Counted from the stretch's first letter, positions 8,421 through 15,627 are shown. The stretch is DNA of 18,939 bases from Cellvibrionales bacterium (GCA_018668095.1 JABIQF010000087.1:1-18939), one strand, 5' to 3'. Made by a program: numbers and translations. Notes: generated by a model from the letters alone, not told the origin.

Positions 8421-9130
8421 CTGAAACTCCCCCTAATGATGACAAGCCCAATGACAACAAACCCGATGATGCAAAAAAGACTGCGTCATTGCTTTCATCC
8501 ATATCAAGCAATAGCGCGATACTGGGTTTCTTTGCCTTTATTTGCACCGCGATTATTGCAGGCACTTATTTAGGCACCGAAGAGAATATTATTGAACAGC
8601 AGCGTCAAGCCCAGCTCAAGGCGCTTTATCAAATTGTCCCTAAAAACCAACATGATAATGACTTGCTTGACGATAATATTCCTTTTGAAGCCGAAGCCTT
8701 AGGGCATAGAAAAAGTCAGACATTGTTTTTAGCGCGCAAAGACCAGCAAGGCGCCCAACAGCCGCTAACGTTAATCTACCCAGTCACTACTCGCGATGGC
8801 TACAGTGGCGATATTGATTTTATTATTGGTATCAATATCGACGATGCCTCCATTGCCGGTGTGCGGGTTATAAGTCATAAAGAAACACCGGGACTAGGCG
8901 ACAAAATAGATTTACGTAAATCAGATTGGATTTTAGATTTTAATGATCGTCGACTAGGTGATCCTGATATTGAAGGCTGGACCGTTAAAAAAGATGGCGG
9001 CATTTTTGATGGCTTTACCGGTGCGACTATTACACCGCGCGCCCTCACGCTCTCAATAGCCAATGCCTTGCGTTATCACCATCAAAATGTCGATAGCTTA
9101 TTGCAACGCTTTGATGCACGTGTAAATTAA
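8417..9130 (+). CDS. rnfG: Rnf complex FMN-binding subunit RnfG
   Basis: Single-pass membrane subunit of 237 aa with a periplasmic FMN-binding domain, related to NqrC. The transmembrane anchor lies at ~33-52. The covalent flavin motif T201-G-A-T204 is intact within DGFTGATITPRAL. THKETPGLGDKI-type family sequence appears upstream as ISHKETPGLGDKI. The start ATG overlaps the rnfD stop by four bases (ATGA), implying translational coupling. The cytoplasmic N-terminus is unusual: a run of Asn/Asp/Pro/Lys with two near-repeats (PNDDKPNDNKPDD, ~6-18) ahead of the anchor, where family members generally have only a short leader. Confidence 0.96.
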   Translation: MTETPPNDDKPNDNKPDDAKKTASLLSSISSNSAILGFFAFICTAIIAGTYLGTEENIIEQQRQAQLKALYQIVPKNQHDNDLLDDNIPFEAEALGHRKSQTLFLARKDQQGAQQPLTLIYPVTTRDGYSGDIDFIIGINIDDASIAGVRVISHKETPGLGDKIDLRKSDWILDFNDRRLGDPDIEGWTVKKDGGIFDGFTGATITPRALTLSIANALRYHHQNVDSLLQRFDARVN

Positions 9131-9180
9131 TAGAACAAGATCAATCAATTTAAAACAGTAACACATTAGAGAACGGCAAC

Positions 9181-9888
9181 ATGGCGAACTATTCTGACAT
9201 CACCATTAATGGTTTATGGAAAAATAATCCCGCGCTCGTCCAATTATTGGGCCTGTGTCCGCTCTTGGGTGTGACTAACTCGGTAGTGAATTCAATTGGC
9301 CTAGGTTTAGCGACTATTTTTGTTTTAGTCGCTTCAAATACCTGTGTATCGATTATTAAAAACGTCACGCCCGATGCTATTCGACTACCCACTTTTGTCA
9401 TGATTATTGCTGCTGCCGTAACTTGCACAGAATTATTAATGCAGGCTTACACCTATGAGCTGTATGAAATTCTGGGCATCTTTTTACCGCTTATAACCAC
9501 TAACTGCGTCATACTTGGCCGAGCTGATGGCTTTGCCTGTAAGAACTCTGTTGCAGCCTCTGCTTATGATGGCTTAATGATGGGCTTAGGTTTTGCGGCT
9601 GTGTTGTACTTACTTGGCGCTGCAAGAGAATTGATTGGCACAGGCTCACTGTTTGCCAATATGGATTTACTCTTTGGCTCAATGGCGCAGAATTGGGAAA
9701 TAACGGTTTTTAATAACTACCCACAATTCTTATTAGCTATTTTGCCGCCTGGCGCGTTTATTCTTACCGGTTTAATTATCGCTGCCAAAAACAGTATTGA
9801 TGCTGGCATTAAACGTAAGCAAGAAGCAAAGCTGGCTGATCAAGAAAAAATATCGAAACGAGTGCGAGTAACGGGTACTATTTCTTAA
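9181..9888 (+). CDS. rnfE: Rnf complex membrane subunit RnfE
   Basis: Integral membrane subunit of 235 aa, partner of RnfA around the intramembrane iron-sulfur cluster. Cluster cysteines C26 (LGLCPLLGVT) and C109 (ITTNCVILG) are both present. The hydrophobic helices are followed by a basic cytoplasmic tail from ~205. It lies 50 bp after rnfG and is the last gene of the cluster. Many gammaproteobacteria carry nth (endonuclease III) immediately downstream, but here the cluster runs into a convergent lipoprotein gene. No plus-strand terminator with a T-tract was found after the stop. Confidence 0.96.
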   Translation: MANYSDITINGLWKNNPALVQLLGLCPLLGVTNSVVNSIGLGLATIFVLVASNTCVSIIKNVTPDAIRLPTFVMIIAAAVTCTELLMQAYTYELYEILGIFLPLITTNCVILGRADGFACKNSVAASAYDGLMMGLGFAAVLYLLGAARELIGTGSLFANMDLLFGSMAQNWEITVFNNYPQFLLAILPPGAFILTGLIIAAKNSIDAGIKRKQEAKLADQEKISKRVRVTGTIS

Positions 9889-9944
9889 TGTGTTGAAGTG
9901 AGTCTGTAGTGAAGTGTGTAGTGAGTGCATAGTTAAATAGTGGC

Positions 9945-9981
9945 AAAAAAAGATCGCTGGCTCTTTAAATAACGAAGCGAT
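9945..9981 (-). terminator. Rho-independent terminator for the holD–lipoprotein gene group
   Basis: On the minus strand a 6-bp stem (ATCGCT pairing with AGCGAT, plus-strand 9953-9958 and 9976-9981) is followed by C and seven consecutive T residues. It begins 10 bp after the lipoprotein stop codon. The loop is long (17 nt), which weakens the call. The plus-strand orientation lacks a T-run. Confidence 0.5.
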
Positions 9982-9990
9982 AACACGCCA

Positions 9991-10773
9991 TTATTTTAAT
10001 TCACACAGTTGAGGCATATTAGCCACATCACAAATATGTGATCTTTTCTGTCGGTACAGATCTTTGGGATAATGAGCCATTAACTTTCCGCTCACTGACA
10101 TGGCTTGCTGATAATCTTGATTTTCATAATAAAGCGACCAGAGCAATCCCAGCCATGACTCTTTAACCTTAGCACCACGCTGCTCTTGCTGAGCAACAAC
10201 TTTTTCCATAATAGCTAAGCCATCATCATAGCGACTCAAACGATAATAACTTCTTGCCAACAACAACTCTGCTTCAGTATTGAGTAGCATTTCATCGGCC
10301 ATGCCTTTAGTAATACCATCAATAACTTTTTTATAATCGTCTGTTAAAAAGCGTATTTGCGCTAAGGTATATACCGCTTCACTGCGCGTTAATAAATCCA
10401 AATATTGAGAGTCAACAACATATTGGTAAGCATCAATAGCCGCAGAATATTTTTTTTGTGCTGACATCACATAAGCCATTAAACGCTGCAACTGTGATTT
10501 TTCATAACCACTGTCACATTGCGAATTAAAGGCAGCTACCAACACACTTTCTGCCGTTTCCAGCGATTGAGATTCAATCCATTGTCGAGCAGTGTCTAAC
10601 GATTCTTGACAGGCAGAACCTATAATGAGTCTTGACGGCAACGCACCACCTTCAATCATCTTGCCCTTTGCAGCTGTCGTATTATTATTCGATACGCAAG
10701 CAGCCAAAAGCACTACTGTCATCAACAATAGAATGCTTTTTAGGATTGCTAATGAAAAAAAGATTTTATGCAT
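9991..10773 (-). CDS. Putative lipoprotein with TPR-like helical repeats
   Basis: 260-aa protein with a lipoprotein signal peptide: a hydrophobic stretch ending in the lipobox LLAAC, with the acylated Cys at residue 26. The residue after Cys is Val, not Asp, so outer-membrane sorting is expected. The mature part is mostly helical, with tetratricopeptide-like spacing (for example AMAYVMSAQKKYSAAIDAYQ-like and LLLARSYYRLSRYDDGLAIM segments). This suggests a periplasmic protein-protein scaffold. Four cysteines occur in the mature part after the lipid Cys (~55, 86, 248, 257) and could form disulfides. It is the last gene of the minus-strand group, 47 bp after the acidic 138-aa gene. I do not recognise a named family member. 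Confidence 0.75.
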   Translation of the reverse strand: MHKIFFSLAILKSILLLMTVVLLAACVSNNNTTAAKGKMIEGGALPSRLIIGSACQESLDTARQWIESQSLETAESVLVAAFNSQCDSGYEKSQLQRLMAYVMSAQKKYSAAIDAYQYVVDSQYLDLLTRSEAVYTLAQIRFLTDDYKKVIDGITKGMADEMLLNTEAELLLARSYYRLSRYDDGLAIMEKVVAQQEQRGAKVKESWLGLLWSLYYENQDYQQAMSVSGKLMAHYPKDLYRQKRSHICDVANMPQLCELK

Positions 10774-10820
10774 AGGTTCTATTAAATTTTTTATTATTAA
10801 AAAATAGCTTATTCGCTATC

Positions 10821-11237
10821 TCATTCACTATCTAAATCGCCCTCTTCCAACACGACTAACGTTGAAATAATGTCGTCCACCATCGCATCATCCAGACCTT
10901 TATGTTCGGCTTCAGTATTATAAGTAATATAAATTAACAATGAATGACAACCTAAATACCATTCTCGCCATGCACCGTCTTCATCGTCATAAGTAAATAA
11001 CAAACCTGATGCGAGTCCGGCATTAACAGCTTCACCTTGCAGGCCATCGGCAATTAAATCTTCGGCGAATTGTTTTAAATCACTTTCATCAACATCACCG
11101 CCCTCTTTTCTCACAACAGTAATATCGATTTCACTCACGCCATCGCAATCCGATATAGTGACGCAGTCATCTTCCATTTCAGCCGACCACTCATCGGGAA
11201 GTTCAAGACACCACCATTCAGTTTGTACCATTGACAT
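10821..11237 (-). CDS. Acidic hypothetical protein, 138 aa
   Basis: Strongly acidic soluble protein with no signal peptide or membrane helix. It begins MSMVQTEWWCLELPDEW and has a beta-rich pattern (CVTISDCDGVSEIDITVVRK), a mid segment GLASGLLFTYDDEDGAWREW, and a C-terminal acidic helix. The Trp-containing start and alternating strands suggest a compact alpha/beta fold, but I cannot assign a family. Only 3 bp separate it from the rimI stop, so it is almost certainly cotranscribed and probably translationally coupled. Its conserved-looking composition argues for a real gene. Function is unknown. Confidence 0.75.
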   Translation of the reverse strand: MSMVQTEWWCLELPDEWSAEMEDDCVTISDCDGVSEIDITVVRKEGGDVDESDLKQFAEDLIADGLQGEAVNAGLASGLLFTYDDEDGAWREWYLGCHSLLIYITYNTEAEHKGLDDAMVDDIISTLVVLEEGDLDSE

Positions 11238-11240
11238 AAT

Positions 11241-11819
11241 TTAATTCGCTTCTTTATTTGCTTCAATAAGGGATAAATCAAACAGCAAAGCTGTTTCACG
11301 TTGACTGTTTTCATTGTCTAATTGACGGCCTAACTGGCTGTCTAATTGACTGCCTAACTGACCGTCTATATGACTGCCTATCTGACTCACTAACACAGCT
11401 TTGATGGCAGGATAATAATCCTTCCGCCTACCATTATTAACAAAGCCTGCCGCTGTATATAATGCAATGGCGGCTTGATTACTTTCACGCACTTCCAAAA
11501 AAACGCGGCTTATATTGTGCTGCCTACTTTGCGTGATTAACGCATTCAGTAACTGCCTGCCAATTCCCTGTTGTCGATATTGAGAATCCACCGCGATATA
11601 AAGTAAATTGCATTCATCGGCGACTAAGGTAAACAAACATAAACCACTCACAGCTGATTCTGAATGACTCACAAGAACATGATAATGTGGCTTTTCAAGT
11701 ACCTCAGTAATCGCCTTTACAGACCAAGGATTATTCGCCGTGGTATCAAGCCAATCACTAATGGACTCAATATCAGCTAAGGTACATGCGCGTATATTCG
11801 TTGCTATATTCGCCGACAT
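11241..11819 (-). CDS. rimI: Ribosomal protein S18-alanine N-acetyltransferase (GNAT family)
   Basis: GNAT acetyltransferase that acetylates the N-terminal alanine of ribosomal protein S18 from acetyl-CoA. The acetyl-CoA loop VDSQYRQQGIGRQLL (motif A, Q/R-x-x-G-x-G/A) is followed by RimI hallmarks LEVRESNQAAIALYTAAGF and RRKDYYP. The family is about 145-160 aa, and this one is 192 aa because of a C-terminal extension made of a SQLG/SQLD repeat (see repeat at 11315-11386). An in-frame TTG at 11825 would add two residues. The ATG at 11819 is preferred, although no good Shine-Dalgarno precedes either. It lies 14 bp after the HolD-like gene, a rimI-holD pairing also known in enterobacteria. Confidence 0.88.
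   Translation of the reverse strand: MSANIATNIRACTLADIESISDWLDTTANNPWSVKAITEVLEKPHYHVLVSHSESAVSGLCLFTLVADECNLLYIAVDSQYRQQGIGRQLLNALITQSRQHNISRVFLEVRESNQAAIALYTAAGFVNNGRRKDYYPAIKAVLVSQIGSHIDGQLGSQLDSQLGRQLDNENSQRETALLFDLSLIEANKEAN
11315..11386 (-). repeat. Six 12-bp tandem repeats inside rimI
   Basis: Six consecutive 12-bp units occupy 11315-11326, 11327-11338, 11339-11350, 11351-11362, 11363-11374 and 11375-11386. On the plus strand they alternate TGTCTAATTGAC-like and TGCCTAACTGAC-like forms, giving a 24-bp higher-order period. On the coding strand each unit encodes four residues: SQIG, SHID, GQLG, SQLD, SQLG, RQLD. The reading frame is preserved because the unit is a multiple of three. Confidence 0.9.
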
Positions 11820-11833
11820 ATTCAAAGGAATAA

Positions 11834-12718
11834 TTAAGCGTCGGCGCTAACAGCTGCACGAAGCGGTTGGATATGCTGCCAGAATTCGCGCTTCAATAAA
11901 GGCTGACGCCATAAATCACCACTGCCATACGTCGACAGTACTTGAACGCCCTGGCGGTTTTGTAATGGCACGACATGACCTAATTCGTTTTTCTTACTTA
12001 CATCACCTTCACTACTTTCAATACCTTCATCGAACTGCATAGCGACGGCCGCTTTACCCATTAGCAATACCCAATGCGCATTGTTTTCTTGTAACTTACG
12101 CTGTAGCCAAGCCGAAAAAATTTCTTTAGCTGCTTTTTGACTCGCATCAAATAAACCACTATCTGGCAATGGCCAATCAAAACGATCTTGCACGCTGCCT
12201 GTTTCGGGTAACGGTTTTTGGCCCAAAGATAACAATATGGCATTTAACCAATGCTGATAGGCACTACTGGCAAAATTCATTTGAGTGATGTCATCAATTA
12301 TCAATATATCGCCACAAACAGTTGCCGACAAAGTGAATACATCTAACGATTGATCACCGGTTGAAGCAGAAGTGGCTGATACGGGTATTGCAGCAGAGTT
12401 CGAGGCATCAGCTGTAGGAACCGCTTTTGGCTGTGTGCTGACCGGCGTATTAACCGATGCGCCCATGTTTAACTCTTCAGCCAGCGCTAAGCTGCGGTTA
12501 ATCACATTTTGAGCGGTAACGCTTATAGGGGCATCACTTGGTGTATTGGCTGAACCAGTAGTCGATCGACTCAATGCGGTATTAGCGGCTGCTGAGGGGT
12601 TAAACACCGCTGAATCGGCAACCCAGTGGCCTAGCTCAGCGCTTGGCAGCGCTTTAATAGGTAGCCATGACTCAATGCCCATCGCTTGTAAATACGCTGC
12701 TCGACGATCGCGATTCAT
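11834..12718 (-). CDS. HolD-like protein (DNA polymerase III psi subunit type)
   Basis: 294-aa protein starting MNRDRRAAYLQAMGIESWLP, which resembles the N-terminal clamp-loader-binding region of psi (RRDWQLQQLGITQW in E. coli). HolD also neighbours rimI in enterobacteria. Residues ~40-125 are an Ala/Ser/Thr-rich low-complexity linker. Residues ~130-290 form an alpha/beta domain (DILIIDD, HWVLLMGKAAVAM, VQVLSTYGSGDLWRQPLLKREFW). E. coli HolD is only ~137 aa, so this is about twice the length. In psi, the partner is chi (HolC), linking the clamp loader to SSB. The assignment rests on the N-terminus, the C-terminal layout and context, so I leave the symbol empty. A GAGATAAA element precedes the ATG. 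Confidence 0.6.
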   Translation of the reverse strand: MNRDRRAAYLQAMGIESWLPIKALPSAELGHWVADSAVFNPSAAANTALSRSTTGSANTPSDAPISVTAQNVINRSLALAEELNMGASVNTPVSTQPKAVPTADASNSAAIPVSATSASTGDQSLDVFTLSATVCGDILIIDDITQMNFASSAYQHWLNAILLSLGQKPLPETGSVQDRFDWPLPDSGLFDASQKAAKEIFSAWLQRKLQENNAHWVLLMGKAAVAMQFDEGIESSEGDVSKKNELGHVVPLQNRQGVQVLSTYGSGDLWRQPLLKREFWQHIQPLRAAVSADA

Positions 12719-12862
12719 GTATTTATCTCAACAAAAGAAATAAGGATTGGATGGATCATTACTGCTTCACTAGGGCTATTCATTCAGCGCACATGGTAGT
12801 GAATCCAATGGGGTTCGCGCAAGCTATATCGGTGGTTTTTCTACCCTTTGAAGCGACATTAT

Positions 12863-12898
12863 CGACTAATAAGCCGACTAATAAGCCGGCTAATAAAT
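12863..12898. repeat. Three 12-bp tandem repeats
   Basis: CGACTAATAAGC occurs twice in tandem (12863-12874 and 12875-12886), followed by a degenerate third unit CGGCTAATAAAT (12887-12898). It is non-coding. The unit sequence differs from the 12-bp repeat inside rimI. Confidence 0.85.
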
Positions 12899-12978
12899 AC
12901 CTAGCTATCCTGAATAGACTAGCAAGACCCTTAGCCATCTCTCACTGACGCTAGGAAGCTCATATTGGTCATTGAAAA

Positions 12979-13005
12979 GAGTATCGCTTCTAAAAAGAGA
13001 TACTC
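12979..13005 (-). terminator. Possible leuA terminator
   Basis: GAGTATC (12979-12985) pairs with GATACTC (12999-13005), a 7-bp stem with a 13-nt loop. On the minus strand the stem is followed by TTTTC. It lies 66 bp past the leuA stop. The T-run is short, so this is a moderate call. Confidence 0.4.
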
Positions 13006-13071
13006 ACTCCTAAGCGACATATTAAGGCCGGCTCTTATAGAAAAGCCTATTCAGAAAACCGATTCACTAAA

Positions 13072-14730
13072 CTAGCCGCCGCGCAAATAGTTATTCACGG
13101 CACATAAAATGGCTTGCAAAGAAGCATCGACAATATCGCGACTCAAACCAACACCGCTAAAACGCTGACCCTTAATATTCATTTGAACATAACAAGCCGC
13201 TTCTGAATTCGCGCTACTCGTTACCGCATGCTCAGAATAATCTACCAATACTAATTCTTCATTCACCAGCTCTGATAACGCCGTCACAAAAGATTCAACA
13301 ACGCCTGCACCCTCTGCAGATACCGATACTTCTTTATTCTCATGCTTTAACGTCGCACTTAAACAATCTCGATTATCACTGTGACTAATTTGAAAGGCAT
13401 CTAAGCTATAGGGCGTTTGCTGATTTAAATAATACTGCTGGAACAACTCCCAAATCACATCGGGTGACACTTCTGCTTCTGTACTTTCAGCATGTTGTTG
13501 CACAACGGTACTAAAATCTATTTGCAACCAACGCGGTAATTGTAAACCGTGCATCTGCTCTAACACATAAGCAATGCCGCCCTTGCCCGACTGACTATTA
13601 ATACGAATCACTTCTTGATAAGAGCGACCTAAATCTGAGGGATCGATCGGCAAATAAGCGACATCCCAAGGTTCGTCATTTGACTGTACCGCCAAACATT
13701 TTTTAATCGCATCTTGATGACTGCCAGAAAACGCCGTAAAAACAAGCTCGCCCGCGTAAGGATGGCGTGGGTGGACCGGTAAATTGGTGCAAGCTTTAAC
13801 AACCTGAATAATTTCATCGATATTAGAAAAATCTAATTGTGGATCAACACCACGGCTATAAAGATTCATACCCATAGTGACAATATCCATATTACCTGTG
13901 CGCTCGCCATTGCCGAGTAAAGTACCTTCAACACGATCAGCGCCACCCTGCACCGCCAACTCTGCCGCTGCCACTGCACAGCCACGATCATTATGCGTAT
14001 GCAAACTGACTATAACGCTTTTACGGTTTTTTATGTTTCGGCAAAAATATTCAATTTGATCGGCGTAAACATTCGCCGTAGTCATTTCAACAGTGGCCGG
14101 CAAGTTTAAAATAATCGGTCGCTCAGGCGTTGGCTGCCAAACATCAACAACGGCATCACATACATCTATCGCATAATCAATTTCAGTGCCGGTAAAGCTT
14201 TCTGGCGAATATTGAAAATGCCAATCGGTTTCTGGCTGCGCTTCGGCATAACGCTTTACTAATTCTGCGCCCTTAACGGCAATCGCTTTAATGCCGTCCT
14301 TATCTAAACCAAATACTTTTTCGCGCTGCACTGTCGACGTTGAATTATAAACATGAACAATCGCTCGCTTAGCGCCCTTTAAAGATTCATAAGAACGGCT
14401 AATCAAATCTTCACGCGCCTGCGTCAACACCTGGATAGTCACATCATCGGGGATTAAACCATCATCAATCAGGCAGCGAACAAAATCAAAATCAGTTTGT
14501 GATGCCGCAGGAAAACCCACTTCAATCTCTTTAAAACCCACTTTAAGCAGTAAATCGAATAACTTTAACTTTTGCGCCACCGTCATCGGCTCAATTAACG
14601 CTTGGTTACCATCACGTAAATCCACACTGCACCAGCGAGGCGCCGCCTCAATCACTTGATCGGGCCAAGTACGGTCGGGCAATTGGACAGGCATATGCGG
14701 CTGGTACTTCTTATAATTGTATGAACTCAT
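13072..14730 (-). CDS. leuA: 2-isopropylmalate synthase
   Basis: 552-aa enzyme condensing acetyl-CoA with 2-oxoisovalerate, the first committed step of leucine synthesis, in the cytoplasm. The HMGL-like TIM barrel carries R39-D40 in VDLRDGNQAL and the metal ligands H244 and H246 in SLHTHNDRG. GGADRVEGTLLGNGERTGN follows. After the subdomain region, residues ~430-550 match the leucine-binding regulatory LeuA dimer domain, consistent with feedback inhibition. Length and the start motif YKKYQPHMPVQLPDRTWP indicate the longer LeuA type seen in Pseudomonas and actinobacteria rather than the ~523-aa E. coli type. It stands alone, without leuB/C/D, and is divergent from an Lrp/AsnC-family gene. Confidence 0.95.
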   Translation of the reverse strand: MSSYNYKKYQPHMPVQLPDRTWPDQVIEAAPRWCSVDLRDGNQALIEPMTVAQKLKLFDLLLKVGFKEIEVGFPAASQTDFDFVRCLIDDGLIPDDVTIQVLTQAREDLISRSYESLKGAKRAIVHVYNSTSTVQREKVFGLDKDGIKAIAVKGAELVKRYAEAQPETDWHFQYSPESFTGTEIDYAIDVCDAVVDVWQPTPERPIILNLPATVEMTTANVYADQIEYFCRNIKNRKSVIVSLHTHNDRGCAVAAAELAVQGGADRVEGTLLGNGERTGNMDIVTMGMNLYSRGVDPQLDFSNIDEIIQVVKACTNLPVHPRHPYAGELVFTAFSGSHQDAIKKCLAVQSNDEPWDVAYLPIDPSDLGRSYQEVIRINSQSGKGGIAYVLEQMHGLQLPRWLQIDFSTVVQQHAESTEAEVSPDVIWELFQQYYLNQQTPYSLDAFQISHSDNRDCLSATLKHENKEVSVSAEGAGVVESFVTALSELVNEELVLVDYSEHAVTSSANSEAACYVQMNIKGQRFSGVGLSRDIVDASLQAILCAVNNYLRGG

Positions 14731-14750
14731 GCTACAAACCTCAAAAACGA

Positions 14751-14781
14751 GATAAAATTCAATTAGTTAAAGAATTTTATC
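14751..14781 (-). promoter_or_regulatory. Inverted repeat in the leuA leader
   Basis: GATAAAATTC (14751-14760) and GAATTTTATC (14772-14781) form a perfect 10-bp inverted repeat around an 11-nt AT-rich centre, 20 bp upstream of the leuA ATG. It could be an operator for the divergent Lrp-type regulator, whose family favours AT-rich dyads, or an RNA hairpin in the leader, since TTTTT occurs three bases after the stem on the minus strand. Confidence 0.55.
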
Positions 14782-14896
14782 GGAAAAATAATTAAAAATA
14801 ACAGATTGAAAAGAGTATAGACGTAATACCGGAGAGAATAACTGCAAATAAAACAGAAAAAGCTAAAATATGAGTTAATTAACCTACTATTATAAG

Positions 14897-14911
14897 AATT
14901 ATTGGATAATT
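14897..14911. promoter_or_regulatory. 15-bp palindrome overlapping the lrp-like promoter
   Basis: AATTAT-TGG-ATAATT is a perfect dyad with a 3-bp centre. It overlaps the proposed -35 (14902-14907) of the Lrp-like gene, a position that suits autorepression. No binding evidence exists in the sequence itself. Confidence 0.4.
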
Positions 14912-14930
14912 AAGTTAAAGGATATAGAAT
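14902..14930 (+). promoter_or_regulatory. Candidate promoter for the Lrp-like gene
   Basis: TTGGAT (14902-14907) and TAGAAT (14925-14930) are separated by 17 bp, a sigma70-like arrangement, about 70 bp upstream of the ATG at 15003. The surrounding DNA is very AT-rich, so chance matches are possible. Confidence 0.45.
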
Positions 14931-15002
14931 GAACAACAGATATCAACCAATACCTCTATCACTTATAAATGCCAACCTATAACGACTGGCAAGAGACCGC
15001 TT

Positions 15003-15488
15003 ATGAAAGATCAGCCATTAAGTTTAGATAGAACCGATAAGCGGATACTTGAAAAGATACAAAATGATGATCGGATGAGTAACCTAGAGCTCGCTGACAG
15101 TATCGGGCTATCACCCACGCCTTGCGCACGCAGAGTTAAACGACTGGAAGACGCGGGCATTATTCGCGGTCACGCCACCTTATTAGATGAATCCAAGCTG
15201 GGCTTAAAGCTCACCGCACTTATCAGCATTAGTATGGACAGACACACCCCCGAGCGCTTTCAAAACTTTGAAGAGCAAATAAAACGCTTTCCAGAAATTG
15301 TTGAATGCAGCTTAGTGACCGGGCAGTCGGCCGACTACCTGCTCAAAGTGGTGATACCCGACATGGAACACTATGAAGCGTTTTTGTTAGGGCATTTAAC
15401 GAAAATTGAAGGCGTGACGGGTGTACATTCGAGCTTTGTATTACGCAAAGTCATTAATCACACCGCGCTGCCATTAAACTACCTTTAG
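15003..15488 (+). CDS. Lrp/AsnC-family transcriptional regulator
   Basis: 161-aa regulator. It has an N-terminal winged helix-turn-helix (LDRTDKRILEKIQNDDRMSN, then LELADSIGLSPTPCARRVKRL with the recognition helix at ~39-50), a linker, and a C-terminal RAM ligand-binding/oligomerisation domain (~70-150; ECSLVTGQSADYLLKVVIPD). Family members bind AT-rich DNA and respond to amino acids, leucine for Lrp itself. The divergent leuA and palindromes in the shared spacer suggest control of leuA and of itself. This is inferred from position only. It differs enough from global Lrp that I do not assign the symbol; it may be a local paralogue. The Shine-Dalgarno is weak (AAGAGA). Confidence 0.9.
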   Translation: MKDQPLSLDRTDKRILEKIQNDDRMSNLELADSIGLSPTPCARRVKRLEDAGIIRGHATLLDESKLGLKLTALISISMDRHTPERFQNFEEQIKRFPEIVECSLVTGQSADYLLKVVIPDMEHYEAFLLGHLTKIEGVTGVHSSFVLRKVINHTALPLNYL

Positions 15489-15520
15489 ACTGTTTAAATA
15501 CCCGTAAAGACGCGCATCGC

Positions 15521-15549
15521 TTGACAGTTTTTAGAGCAAGCCCTAGCAT
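15521..15549 (+). promoter_or_regulatory. Promoter candidate for ispB
   Basis: A perfect -35 hexamer TTGACA (15521-15526) is followed after exactly 17 bp by TAGCAT (15544-15549, 4 of 6 consensus). It lies about 80 bp before the ispB ATG and after the Lrp-like stop, suggesting independent transcription of ispB. Confidence 0.6.
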
Positions 15550-15627
15550 GCAAGGCGTTACTTTTTAGACGCGCCACTAACAAAAATATGCCATTTTTCT
15601 TACCCGCCGTCATCCTTGAGATTTTTT

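Larger units (their letters stand above)
12719..13071. other. Intergenic region between leuA and the holD-like gene
   Basis: This 353-bp spacer has no convincing gene. A 94-codon open frame across 12667-12948 overlaps the HolD start antisense and gains length only from a tandem repeat. The spacer contains the 12-bp repeat at 12863-12898 and a leuA terminator candidate at 12979-13005. The promoter for the holD-rimI group should lie in its left part, but no clear -35/-10 pair was found. Confidence 0.45.

Noticed and set aside
9889..9945. GTGAAGTG/GTAGTGAGTG tandem-like sequence after rnfE
   Set aside because: Short, irregular low-complexity stretch without a stable period; no feature call is justified.
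12667..12948. 93-aa plus-strand ORF with NKP repeats
   Set aside because: It begins antisense inside the HolD-like gene, has no ribosome binding site, and the repeat is just the translated 12-bp tandem array.
14731..14900. Leucine-codon leader peptide (attenuator) upstream of leuA
   Set aside because: No short ORF rich in leucine codons precedes the hairpin on the minus strand, so classical leu attenuation is not supported.
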